Positions 26,761 through 37,916 of a DNA stretch of 64,000 nucleotides are shown piece after piece. The position numbers and the translations under genes were made by a program. The notes under the pieces were generated by a model. It was not told the DNA's origin. It saw only the letters and a list, made by a program, of their open reading frames with translations, and searched no databases. Within the stretch, counting starts at the first letter, position 1. Each line of letters starts with the position of its first letter. The DNA is from Circinella umbellata (Eukaryota; Mucoromycota; Mucoromycetes; Mucorales; Lichtheimiaceae), in assembly GCA_025093555.1 (NCBI GenBank), contig JAIWNF010000017.1, forward strand, positions 558,001 through 622,000. Reading direction: 5' to 3'.

Positions 26761-28666
26761 ATTGAAGAATTGAAGGAAGGCGTTGCCTTCCAGTCTACTC
26801 GCTTACTAAATTAAGTTGAAGCGTATGGGACGTTCCTTTAAAACAGTACGCTCATGAGGATGAAAAATAAGTGAAAGGCTTTGGGACAGAATTGTACTAA
26901 AATCAATGGTAAAGTTGCTATGACTGCGTGGCGGCGGACACCTTGAAATAGATGGGGATTATTATAATGCGATGAGTGAAATTGTTAAGATGATCTATCG
27001 ACGCACTCACCAGTTATATACCAATCTATGGATTCAGCTGTCATTGGTTCTGGTATGGATATGTTGGAAAATTTTTATTCACTGAATATGGTAAACATAG
27101 CAAAAAGTGAATTGAAGAGGTAGACATGAAAATAAAATAAAATATAGTAAAATGAATGATAATGATATAATGTATAATTGGTTTCTAAGCGAAGTCAGAA
27201 AGGGTAGGGTAGGGTATGGAAATCATATTTCAATATTTTTTTTTGTTATTTCCATGTTTACGTAACTATGCCATCCGAGTGTAGAAATAAACTTCAATAG
27301 ATTGGTTAAGATACTCGAAATATAATCGCTAATCCAGAGAATATATATATAAGTATAATTTAATCAAATCAACAATATTGCGGTTAAATCGCAAAAAACA
27401 TCGTCATAGTTAGTATCGTTCCTGAGATATCGACATTAGTGATAAAAATGTATATAGATGAAGTCGAAGCTGGACAAATGCTATCAATGATAATGATTCT
27501 CAAAAGCAGAGGAGATGACCGGTTACCATAGTGATGATGTTTTCTCTGGGAATACTGATTGGATAACTGGAGGAGAGGCTATTGATCTCAGGGAAACTCG
27601 TTTTTAACTGTGGACCGTTGGATAAATCGCTACTCCAAGGCTGAATTGTACAAGTGCTGATCACTTTTTTTGATTGTGAATAGCTAAAGAACATAGTGGT
27701 AGCTGGGCATGTAGGTCCTCATTATAGAAAAAAGAGAAAAGTATATACAGGAAAAAGGCTGGGATGAGTATGAGCTTTGACTTGGGGGGGGACTTGATGA
27801 TTTGGTGTCTTCTTCATCTTTCTTTAGTAAAGTGTTTTCAAAAGAAAGAATAGAGTTGTTAGAAAAGTATTTTAAAGAAGGAAGAATAAGTTGTAAGCCA
27901 GAGAGCTAAAAAAAAAAAGCAGGTTGCATTACGAAGAAAAGCAATCTTGTTTGTAAGGTGGCAAGTGTTATGTTTTGACTATTTGAAAATCGTAGGTAGT
28001 TTACTGCATGTTAAAGATTAGTAGTTAATCAATTTTGAGATAAATGCGAGTAGTAAAATAGAAAGATGAGACTAAAATTGACGGAATGATGGTTGACTGA
28101 TTATTCATGAATAGATGGAATATACGTGTTTTTGTGGTGGTTCACCACAAATTTAGTTTAACAGGTGGTGGTTGTTGAAGAAGAGTGGATATAAACAGAC
28201 TGTGGAGTGCGTTTTCTTGGAGACTTCCTGGGTTGTGGTTATAACGAAGCGCATAAAATTTAAGCTCGAAATTACGTAAGATGAGTAGTATACATATCAT
28301 TTAGAAAATTAAAAAGATGAGCTGGAGTAAAAAACTGCACAAAAGTTGTCTCTGTTTATCTGATTACTGTTCGAGTTATTTTGTAGTTGATGGTTGACGA
28401 TAATAGTATGAGAGTTTTATTTAAATCTGATCGTTGATATTTTGAATGAACAAGCTCCTAACGACGGGTTTCCAAGTATTGTTGCTCAGGGGCCAGATGG
28501 CAGCTGATCAGACTATGGCGATAAATGGTCAAGCAATAAAGATAGACTGATGCTCAATGCTTGAATTGTAGGGAACCGAAGCGCACAGGGGCACCATGGC
28601 GTAGACCATTGTTATCAGTTAGGTTCTCCTCTAAGCTACAAATGATGAACATAAATCTAAGCGATA
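26761..28666. other. Intergenic with faint coding remnants
   Basis: Minus-strand traces at about 27720-27500 and 28640-28450 (one reading DNNGLRHGAPVRFGSLQFKH before a stop) suggest further decayed sequence, but none can be assigned. No intact gene. Confidence 0.4.
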
Positions 28667-29461
28667 AGGTGCATCCTGACTTAAACCGTCATTTTTCGAA
28701 AATTGAGATATTTTAAACACCCGACGGGTAATCATACTGCCACCAATGAGACTATCAAAATTCTGCTGGCCATAGATAAGTCTGTGAAATACTATAGAAA
28801 TTTATTATATATTTTATGATAGTGCATGTGTGTATAATGTTGAGAAATATGCAGTAATTTCCCTACTCTTTTTCCTTTTTCCTGTTGCTTGGTTTTATAG
28901 TACCATTTGATATTTCTGATATTTCCCCAATATTTTCTGTCAGAACTTGGTTCTATTTCTTTTTATTAAAAATGGTGGATGGGGTTATAACTTTACTTGC
29001 TTGCTATTCAACAAGAGCCTGGAAATGATTGGAATCTTTTTCGGTATAGATGATAGTATTTACATGCAATGAATATTTGAAAACAACTATTTTTCGAGTT
29101 TTATTGTTGTTCTTATATCTATTTGTTTTTTTTTGAGTGAAGAAAAATAGATAGGAGCTACATATAAATCAGAGCACGAACTTTGTGTAACCATAATTCA
29201 TCCACTTTTATAGGTTACACACTGGTTATCTCTTTCTCGAAATATTGGCATTACTTAGTAAAATACCATATTTTGACAAAACTTTGAAGCGACAAATCTC
29301 AAAGGGAAATAATTTTCTCTAAAAACTGTTCCGTAACATCTCTTCAGAATACCCAAGCTAACATATATTACGGCTCAAAAAGTTCATAGCTGCATTTATG
29401 ACAATTTTTTGTCAATTCTTATTCCACCCCATATTTTGACGGTTTAAGTCAGGATGCACCT
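28667..29461. mobile_element. 795-bp TIR element with TA target sites (Tc1/mariner-type MITE)
   Basis: Perfect 25-bp terminal inverted repeats (AGGTGCATCCTGACTTAAAC plus CGTCA) at 28667-28691 and 29437-29461. Each end is flanked by TA (28665-28666 and 29462-29463), the target duplication of Tc1/mariner-superfamily elements. The interior has no sustained open frame on either strand, so this is a non-autonomous copy. The intact TIRs suggest moderately recent movement. Confidence 0.85.
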
Positions 29462-29594
29462 TAGTGAATGTTTCCCTAGCCTACGTACATTAAAATTACG
29501 TATAAATATTCCTAACAACAGTGGATAATCCAGATTTATTATTCTCACTTGAGGTAGAATTGAAAAGTTAACTTATTTGTTTTTTGTCTCTTTA

Positions 29595-30431
29595 CAGAGG
29601 GTCCTCGTTAACTTCACATCCGTTAATTTTCACACCTCAATAACTTCACAAAAAATGAAGGAAAGGTAAAACTAACATAAGAGAATTTTCACGTCCCCCT
29701 TAATTTCACTTTCACAGCACTTAGCGGCATTGAATCCTTAACGGGTCGTATGTAATTAAAAAAAATTATGTAATAAATATAAGGATTGTAATTAAATTAG
29801 TATACAGGATGGGTTACTTTTTTTTATTACGCCATTTGCATGTTTTTTCTGAAGAGTTTATTCAATGTTTATTTTCTTCTTGTTTTTCTCGTTTCAAGTC
29901 TTTGCATATAGTACTAATATCAGGTGCCTTAAACAGCTTAAATTCATTTTTAGCCCATCATGCTAGCGATCGGTTTGTCATGGTTCGTGGGTTGAGTTTT
30001 TTTTTCTCAGTCAGAATACTATACTGTTCAGCTGTCAAGCCAATGTTAGATTCGGTTACTGTTTTTTGTTTTGATATATGAAGCAAAATTATAGAAAGGT
30101 AAAAAGAAAAAGATGAAAAAATGTAATAGTATAAAAAATAAATTATCTCTGCACTATATATAACTTTTTTTCAAAAGAAAAAAAAGTGTTATAGACGTGC
30201 TCAAATAAAAAAAAGAAATAGTTACAAAGATGCATCAAGAACAATCGTATAGAAATAATTTATTAATTAATACGTATTTTGATAGAATAAAAGATATACA
30301 GTAGTGAGATGAAGTATTTAATATGTGCACATTCTTGGAGAAAAATTTCACAGTATCCGTTAATTCTCACACCCCTTTATTTTCACAAAAAAAATGTAAA
30401 ATGGTCCTATGAAATTAACGAGGATCCTCTG
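29595..30431 (-). mobile_element. 837-bp pogo/Tigger-like element keeping a CENP-B-type DNA-binding remnant
   Basis: Terminal inverted repeats CAGAGG(G/A)TCCTCGTTAA at both ends, flanked by TA at 29593-29594 and 30432-30433, as in the pogo branch of Tc1/mariner. On the minus strand about 30075-29885 reads ESNIGLTAEQYSILTEKKKL, then NPRTMTNRSLA, a TGA, and WAKNEFKLFKAPDISTICKD. This matches the N-terminal helix-turn-helix of pogo transposases and CENP-B (nP..t...la.WA...F......isTI). One stop and later stops show it is dead, and the DDE catalytic part is missing. A subterminal motif ATCCGTTAATTxTCACACC occurs near both ends in the same orientation (about 29618 and 30355). Confidence 0.82.
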
Positions 30432-30817
30432 TACTCCACATCAAGTGTTGATGAATATGATGAACTTGAATATAATAAAAGAAAAAGAACAGAAGTGACA
30501 TAAAATCATTTCTTTGTTTTTTGTTTCTTGACGAGATCAATGTTGGTATCCCGTAACCAGGAAACAGGCGGATTATAACTAGGAGAAACACCTTTTGATT
30601 TGTTACAGAGACGATCATTTGCCTTTTTCGCTGTTTTCAGAATGATACCCTATCGCTTTCGAATTAGTGACATTTTGCAATGTACGATGAGGTCTGTATT
30701 TGTTCATACCTTAAGTTGTAAAAGATTGGATACAATCGTTGGAATTAAAGTTGATTTGTGTATATTTCTAAAAAAACAACGTCTTGCTAAGTTCTACCAT
30801 TCGATACACACCGATAT

Positions 30818-30875
30818 CTAAGTTGGACCCTAAGTTGGATCTAGGTTGGTCTGAGGTTGGTCGAAGTTGGACCCT
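30818..30875. repeat. 12-bp degenerate tandem repeat
   Basis: Five adjoining variants of CTAAGTTGGACC (last units drift to AGGTTGGTC and AAGTTGGACC). Lies just past the 3' end of the decayed minus-strand gene. No function evident. Confidence 0.8.
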
Positions 30876-31851
30876 CAATAAGCTCCATTTTATATGTTTC
30901 TATTTGGAATCCAGAAATGAGGATCCCGCCAACAACAGGTTTTCCAACCCCTTGCATAACAAGCCTTATTCACCATCCAGCGCATTTCCTGCCCGGGTTT
31001 GACAAGGTCTGATTTTGGGAAAACATGGTTGTTGATGCGTGACTTCGCTTCGGCACATGTCAAATCCAGGCGATTGGATCTTTTTGTGATAAATATTACG
31101 TAATCAGGTTTGAATGGAGCATACGTAATCGTCGTTTTCCCTTTTTCCAAGTGGGCCATTGGCCCTGAAAATGTATGTACAAGAAAAACAAATTGCTATA
31201 TCAGTACCTGATTTAAAGTATATTGAAAGATTAATATTTGTTACATACCACTTGCTTTTTGAGATAGTATTTGACATAAATATATCTTCAAATAGAAAGG
31301 AAATAAAGTTGTGCATGAAAGAATTCTACAAATCAGAATCCGGAGTACCATTAGAAAATAACAGACCTCTAAATGATTATGAGTAAATTTGTTTTCTGTT
31401 TTAATTATAGAACTATTAAATAAAAGTTTGTACTTACGCCCCATGTAAAGTGTTTGCAACCGTCAAATCGACAGGGTTTTCTTCCATGGTCTCCATTTCT
31501 TCATGTAAGAATGGGATGGTTATTTTTGTACTTCATACCACGAAGGTAATCTCATCTGGAATAGTTTGGACGGACTCGTGAGTACATATTGCAGAAAAGT
31601 GTCAATGTTTAAAAATATTTACCTGTGAAAGCTTTGTGCACGACAAAACGGCTCGATCACTTATTGGTACAATAGGATCACTTAAAATGTCTTTCATGAT
31701 AGGTCGACTAAATAATAAACACATATTATCGATTAGTCAAAGAAGTGTACCCTTTAAGACCAGCCGCAGCGGTGCTGTTTGAATTCAAAATAAAAAATTA
31801 CTGCAGAATTGTAAAAATTTTCCCTCTACACCTTCATCAGAAAAAAAAAAC

Positions 31852-31985
31852 ATGCCAACTACTCCAACTACTACTCCTACCATTGTTTTTGGTACCAACA
31901 TCCAACGCAAGAAGAAAGGTAAAGACTTTACCAAAGCTGAAGACAGCGGGCTTGTTGAAGCATATCTTGGCGTCACCACCTGGCC
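31852..31985 (+). pseudogene. Truncated Myb/SANT-like Harbinger ORF1
   Basis: ATG at 31852 opens a frame with a Thr/Pro-rich start, then RKKKGKDFTKAEDSGLVEAY. The basic patch followed by FTKAED..LV.AY is the start of the Myb/SANT-like accessory protein of PIF/Harbinger elements, which helps transposase reach DNA. After LGVTTWPD the sequence runs into antisense transposase sequence, so only about 43 residues of the genuine protein remain. Confidence 0.6.
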
Positions 31986-33220
31986 AGATGCTTTGATGAT
32001 ATTCGAAAGTGTAGATACGTGCCATGGACGTCCAGGCTCACGTATAAGTGCAAAACGCTCCTGAAGGACACCAAAAGCACGCTCAATATCCTTGCGGACT
32101 AATTCTTGGCGTTTAGCAAATACCTAGTAGATTAAGAACGTGATGAGTTTTATTTAACAAAAAACATAATGTATGCAATGCTTCATTTTTTCTTCTTTAA
32201 CAGAAGTAATTTTTTATCAATGTAATATCGAAAAGCGGTAGAGTAATTATAGTAGGGTTTTATATTTAATAAAGTAATATGTACCTTATGAATTCTGCTC
32301 ACTGGATGTCTAATGATCTTGATTAATGCTGCCCAGTTCGGGTAGATCCCATCTGCCAAATAATATCCCTTATCATACTGATTATTATTGACAGTATATG
32401 TGACAGATGGTGCATTGCCATTAATGACCTCGTCAAACAAAGGGGATTTATGTAAGACATTGATGTCATTACATGAGCCAGGAACACCAAAAAACGAATG
32501 CGATATCCATAAGTCATGTGAAGCAACAGCTTCAAGGATGACAATGGATGTACCTTCTTTACCAGAAGTGTACATACCGGCCCAACCAGTCGGACAGTTC
32601 TTCCACTCCCAATGGATGCAACCCAAGAATCCAAGCATGCCTGGAAACCCGCGTGCTTCACCAAGGGCCAACAGACGTTTGAGGTCTTGCTCATTAGGGC
32701 TCGAAGATATTCTTCCCCAAAGCGCTCGATAACCATTTGCAGAATTCATTCAAAGAGTTTCGCGCTGTTGTCTCACTGATCTTTAAATATTCGACGACAG
32801 CATCAGCAGAACCATCATACGCAATCATACGCATAGCTGTAGTACCTTTGACATACGGATGTATCCCAGGCTTTCCCGCAGCATCAGTTCTTTCTTGAAA
32901 GTACTCATACTTTGTTTCAATTTCTTGCATGATACGCAAAAAAAATTCACGTCCCATACGAAAACGACGACGAAAATATGAGGCATCGTATCTGGGAACA
33001 GGTACGGACTAATATTCCATGATTCTTTTTTTAAAAAGGGCACGATTACGTTTAATAACTTTCTTTTTCGGTTTTTCGATAGTAGAATTCGTGATGAGCT
33101 TCTTTCTCGGGAATGTTGTAAGACACTAGCAGCAATTTGTCGTGCATTAATACTATTTCTCTCCAATTGCTCATCGAGATCACGTTTTTGTTTACGGTTT
33201 TTGAAGAATTTAGACATCGC
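31980..33220 (-). pseudogene. HARBI1-like DDE transposase, frameshifted
   Basis: Minus-strand pieces in different frames make up a PIF/Harbinger transposase (DDE_Tnp_4 type). Order: a basic N-terminal start SKFFKNRKQKRDLDEQLERN (about 33217); DASYFRRRFRMGREFFLRIM; VKGTTAMRMIAYDGSADAVV; SETTARNSLNEFC; a frame change; VIERFGEEYLR; a frame change; NEQDLKRLLALGEARGFPGM; LGCIHWEWKNCPTGWAGMY; VPGSCNDINVLHKSPLFDEV; YYLADGIYPNWA; then, after an intron-like gap near 32125-32280, KDIERAFGVLQERFALIREP and STLSNIIKA. The Asp of LGCIHWEWK's usual GS(I)D position is Cys here, and DGIYP and KDIERAFG keep the expected acidic residues. At least three frameshifts make it inactive. Confidence 0.82.
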
Positions 33221-34695
33221 TGTTGTATTAATGAACAGAATCAATAATTTCATGAAGAGGAACAATTTATTAAAATTTTTGGTGTTAACAATTTTGTAAC
33301 AGCAATGCTGCGCGGTAGTAGCTGTTAAGTTAAATGACTGTTATGCGGGCTGTTAATTACATGTAACATAACAATTCTGTAACAGCACAGGTGTGGCTGG
33401 TCTAAGAGGTATAGGACTATGTGTAACTTACTGTAATGATTCAGGTAGATATGAAGTAATACTTTCTTTAATATCTTGAGTGAATAGGTAAATATGATTA
33501 AGAGCACTAAAGAGAATGTGTTAAATTAATTATGTGTATACAACGAAAAGACACTTCAAACTCACAGTAAACGTAAATCCAATAAACTTTTAGGCTCAAG
33601 TTTCAATGATATAGCTTGAAATGTCCTCAGTTCCTCAATAATATTATAATAAGATAAATCTTCGTCATCTTCAAGTGTGTATATCCAAGTTCTTGTATTA
33701 TGTGTATCAACAGTTTGATCAACGTACTGAAGTCCATACACTTCGTTATCTACTAGGGGATGGTAGTCTTTGCTAATATCTGAAGGAAATTCAATATCAA
33801 TAGAATCATCCTCGTGTCCTACCTATTAAGCATGTTAATTAAGCTATTTTTCGCATCCGTCTATTAAACTTTACTATTCATACCCGGCTTTTTTTTTGCC
33901 AGAACTATGTTTGCCCTTCTAAATACTTGCATTTGTAATAAATTCATTCCATTCGTAGCTTCATCATTAATGATAGTTTTGTGATAAAGATGGCCATTTC
34001 AAAAGCATTTTAGTTATATTTTATATTACCTCGTTATCTTCATAATTTTCTTGCTCCTGGCTACTTTCCAATTCAATACCACTTCCATCTTGCTCCTGGC
34101 TTCCTTCTTCTGATTCCACAATAGTACCATCCTGTTTATCTTGAACCTATTGGACCATTAATTATTTCAAAGCAATCTACAAGGCGTCCTTTGGAGTATG
34201 AATCATTTATATAATACGTACATTTAAAATTCTGTCTGTTTTTTTCCCTAAATCGATATTCATAATAAGCACTAGTCTCCGCACGGAGAACACGTTCCAC
34301 TCTTATTTTTGTCCAGAATTCTTGATAGTTTTTTTTTTGCGGACACTATTAAAAAGAGAATATTAATTCATCAACGACATTTTTTGTAGAATACTGCATT
34401 TACTTACTGTAAACTCTAAATTCTTTCACAGCCCACAGCTGGTGACTACGCTGTAATTTTTTCGACATCTGCCTAAAATAATTTCTCTGCAGTTTCTTGA
34501 TCAATGTATTGGCTAGCTTCGAAAGCCCGAACTACATCATAATCACCAAATTTATCACACTCGAAATACTTTCCAAATAATTCGTAAAAAACCCCATTCT
34601 TTCATAAGCTTTTTTTTTATAAAGCTGGGAGGTGATGGTGAACTGTGTAGCACCAACATAATCCGAAAATGTTACGTAGTCATAATCGGTGTACG

Positions 34696-35452
34696 GCTTG
34701 TTGGGATGGACGGGGGGTTATACTCATGGTCATCGCGGGGCTAGCTCGCGTCCACATATATTGTTGTGTCAATATTGTTGTCATTTTGGTGCATTTCCAG
34801 GTTGGTACTTTTCTTTTTAACTAATTTTTATATTGTATCGTTAATAGTAAATTCTCAATCCATACATTCAGTATATATTCATTATTCATAGATGTCTGAC
34901 ACACAATGTACGTGGCACCTGTTTCTTCTTTGGTGGAAGAAGATACTTATAATATATAAGTAGAAGAGCTGGGGTTGGACGGCCTCCTGGGCGCAAGGTG
35001 ATGCTTGCAACTAAACTCTCTTCGACAGTGCGGCTTGTTGGGATGGACGGGGGTTTATACTCATGGTCATCGTGGGGCTAGCTCGCGTCCACATACATTG
35101 TTGTGTCAATACTGTTGTCATTTTATTGCATTTCCAGGTCGGTAATTTTCTTTTTAACTAATTTTTATATTGTATCTTTAATAGTAAATTCTCAATCCAT
35201 ACATTCAGTATATATTCATTATTCATAGATGTCTGACACACAATGTACGTGGCACCTGTTTCTTCTTTGGTGGAAGAAGATACTTATAATATATAAGTAG
35301 AAGAGCTGGGGTTGGACGGCCTCCTGGGCGCAAGGTGATGCTTGCAACTAAACTCTCTTCGACAGTGCGGCTTGTTGGGATGGACGGGGGTTTTATACTC
35401 ATGGTCATCGCGGGGCTAGCTCGCGTCCACATACATTGTTGTGTCAATAGTG
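34696..35452. repeat. 337-bp tandem repeat, about 2.2 copies
   Basis: Unit starts (CTTGTTGGGATGGACGG) at 34697, 35034 and 35371, exactly 337 bp apart; the third copy stops after about 80 bp. Copies differ by only a few bases, including G-run length after GGACGG, so duplication is recent. Each unit holds a minus-strand open stretch with PSIPTSRTVEESLVASITLR and GGRPTPALL in one frame, and HEYKTPVHPNKPHCRREF in another. The latter frame connects at the left edge to YTDYDYVTFSDYVGATQF of the decayed gene, so the repeat probably duplicated the 5' part of that gene. Sequence right of the array (about 35560-35450) also reads as coding on the minus strand (VTVTRRKIKLPDGTIDT). Confidence 0.9.
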
Positions 35453-35569
35453 CCATCTGGCAGTTTTATCTTTCTTCGAGTAACAGTTACTTTCCTCTTT
35501 TCTCTTTGTTCCTTTTGGAAGAATGTCCCTTGACAATGAGGGTAATAAACACGGTGATTGCCTTTTTAA

Positions 35570-36010
35570 TATCCCATTAAAGAGTGTTTGGTTAAAGGTC
35601 CAGCGAGAAATATGTAAAGCATTTTTTTGGAGGACAAATTTGTTTAACATATTTTGTTTATAATATATTGTTAACAAGTTAATGCAACTCCCGTTTGAAC
35701 ACGAAGATTATAAATCTAATTATCAGCAATAATGTGTATTATCTTTCCTTATCAACATAATTACTTTATAATGTATCATTTATAGCCTTGTAAAGAAAAA
35801 CACGAATACAATCAATTAATTCCAGACATCACATGTAAAATATTATCAAAAAAATTGTATTTGGTTGTGTGGTAAGTGATGCAATTAATGTCATAATCAA
35901 TAAATGTTGTGATGATATATCATGCGCTTTAAGGAAGTTTAATAATAGTATTATGTATGAAGTGAAAAAATATTGTTACAAATTAAGGGAAGAGAGATGA
36001 GTATACTATT
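35570..36010. other. Intergenic, no gene seen
   Basis: AT-rich DNA beyond the tandem repeat and downstream of the F-box gene. Nothing recognised. Confidence 0.55.
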
Positions 36011-37916
36011 TCAAATAATCATTCGAATATCGTTGAAATAAAGCTGTTGAAGGGATCGACAGTTAATAAGCAAGACAAATACATTGTCTTCTTTCACTTT
36101 TAGTACTAGTTCTTCGGTATAACGGGGTAATTCTGAATATCCCAGTACACCTCTTGATTTTTCATTTTCATAAGTATCTTTCCCCGTATGATACCATTTG
36201 AAAGAATCTTGAGTATTTCATTCCATTATTAGTTGTTACGTATGCAGTATATTTCATATGTTTAAATTTTTTTTTTAAATATATTATATATAAGAAAAGG
36301 TAAAAATTATCTTTACCCATTGTTATAGATTTTTTGACACCAATAAAACTATCCACATCTGGTATCACTGTTTTTCTTGATACACCACGTAATGTTATTT
36401 TTTGTAGATTCAAGTTTGGAAGCGATATATAGCTCTCTTGATTGATATCATCGGCCATTGGTGGGATTGAAGTACATTCAATAGACAATTGCCGTAATCG
36501 ATGGCAATGTTGGTTGATATACCTGAGTACAGGCTGGCTCACTGAATTTCTCCTAAACTCTAGTATTTCAAGGCTATCATGTTTTTCGATGAAAGGAGTC
36601 GTGGTTGTGGTAGTGACAAGGTACGTTGCTACGAGGCATAAATATTTGAGTTTAGGTGCTGCATGCAATAATTTATCAATCGATATACGATTCATACAAT
36701 CCGTCAATGTAAGTCTGGAAAGATTAGTAAGTGTTTGAACGTGTTGAAGCAATCCATACTCAATCCCAGGAAGAAAATCTCGAAAAGACGCAATAGATAA
36801 TGTATTAAGTGAATCTTTGGATGATTTTGTAGATTCCGCAAACAATGTCCAAGCAACAAGCTCATACGGATCCTTTATTTCAATTCTTTCCAGCCGTCGC
36901 TCGTATCTGTTGATGATTTGTAAAAGTCGATAATATTCGCCAAAGTTTTCAAGTTCAATGGATTTAAGATAATGGCAAGATTGAGCAAATGTTGACATGG
37001 ATGAAAGAAGAATGTTTTTGACGTTGTTGTTGAATGCAAATGGGTTTATCCGTTGGTGGTTCATTAATTCATGTCCAATTTCTAAACCAATCGTCAAATT
37101 CTTTAAATTGGGATACGTCGTTGCACAAAAGTCAAGCCAATCTGCTACTAGAGGATGTACAAGTTCTACCGGTAAGTATATCTTGACTGATCGTACTGTA
37201 AGAGCAGTGGTCTTGTTACTGTCGTCGGATTGCTGTTGACGATGGTGCTTATGATGTTGATTTAGGACCAAGTCCCGATGTAGTATTCGAGATGATGACG
37301 ATATTGGTTTTGTTCTCATACTGATGCTTTTTATAATCAATTGCAGACTTTGGAGTTGAGGGCACCACGCATGGAGATCAGTAACGAATTCCATGGACCA
37401 CTCAGTGCTGACCCATTGGATGCTAAGATATGTCAACTGAGAAAGTGATTCAAGCCAAGAAAAGTCAGCAAGGTTGGATGTCACACAAAGGTATGACAGT
37501 GACGACAGTGAAGCGAAACTCAAAGGTAATGCAGCAAGATCATAAATATGGCCTCGTATGTTATGAGGTAAATCCAGCTGGGTGAGAAAGGGACACAGCT
37601 TTGATAATTCTTTGAGCATCATTAGTGGTGGATCGGGTGCGAGGATACAAAGTTCTCGAGTGTAGTACCCAAGCCGTCTTGATGATTCGAGCAACGCGTC
37701 GTAGAATAAGGCACATTGTCGGTCAGTTTGTATTGTTACAGAACGATAAAATATACTGGTAAATTCAATTGACCATTCCTTGTTGACGAGAATGCAAGCA
37801 TACCAATCTTCAGCTGGTAATGCTCTGGCAATGACACCCAAGATTTCTGCTGGTACTGAAAATGGTACAGTTTTTACTATAGGAACGGGCGAAGGGGATG
37901 AGGGTGAAGGTGACAT
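36011..37916 (-). CDS. F-box and leucine-rich-repeat protein
   Basis: Likely substrate adaptor of an SCF ubiquitin ligase. Two exons, 37916-36317 and 36207-36011 (phase 1, canonical intron), 598 aa; ignoring the intron gives a shorter product with an unrelated Lys-rich tail, while splicing yields a hydrophilic end with ENEKSRGVLGYSELP and LLINCRSLQQLYFNDIRMII, which continues the repeat pattern. The F-box is near residues 18-62 (PAEILGVIARALPAEDWYAC, LVNKEWSIEFTSIFYRSV). The rest is irregular LRR-like units (for example LCPFLTQLDLP, LSSLSYLCVTS, LSQLTYLSIQW, LKYLCLVATYL, CHRLRQLSIECTSIPP). Mucoralean fungi carry many such paralogues; the target cannot be predicted. Starts with a Ser/Pro run after the first ATG. 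Confidence 0.88.

Larger units (their letters stand above)
31758..33402 (-). mobile_element. PIF/Harbinger DNA transposon (1645 bp, degenerate)
   Basis: Ends are imperfect terminal inverted repeats beginning GACCAGCC(G/A)CA and extending through GTGCTGTT. Both sides carry a TAA duplication (31755-31757 and 33403-33405), the TWA target site of PIF/Harbinger. Inside are a minus-strand HARBI1-type transposase pseudogene and, at the left end, a plus-strand Myb/SANT-like fragment, the usual two-gene content. The right subterminal region (33290-33400) repeats TGTAACAGCA and related CTGTTA motifs, likely transposase binding sites. The two genes abut abruptly at about 31980, which points to an internal deletion. 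Confidence 0.88.
30888..34690 (-). pseudogene. Decayed multi-exon gene of unknown family, C-terminal PD-(D/E)XK-like, interrupted by a Harbinger element
   Basis: Minus-strand coding blocks with splice signals: about 34690-34408, 34345-34222, about 34146-34030, 33822-33566, 33506-33432, then after the transposon 31707-31623, about 31574-31438, about 31160-30888. Readable segments include YDVVRAFEASQYIDQETAEK, SKKLQRSHQLWAVKEFRVY, EFWTKIRVERVLRAETSAYY, an acidic SQEQ-rich exon, YGLQYVDQTVDTHNTRTWIY, and DILSDPIVPISDRAVLSCTK. The join 33432/31707 is in phase (CA/T), so the transposon lies inside an intron. The last block has KPDYVIFI ... RLDLTCAEAKSRINN: Asp, then Glu-x-Lys, the spacing of PD-(D/E)XK nuclease-fold proteins (inference). 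At least one frameshift near 34590 and a second near 34470, plus doubtful phases at an A10 tract (about 34331), argue that it is dead. I do not recognise the family; it may be a multi-copy accessory gene. Confidence 0.6.

Noticed and set aside
27195..27216. GGGTAGGGTAGGGTATGG resembling telomere repeats
   Set aside because: Only about two and a half imperfect units, with no TTAGGG array and no chromosome-end context.
32388..32732. 114-aa plus-strand frame inside the Harbinger element
   Set aside because: Antisense to the recognisable transposase sequence.
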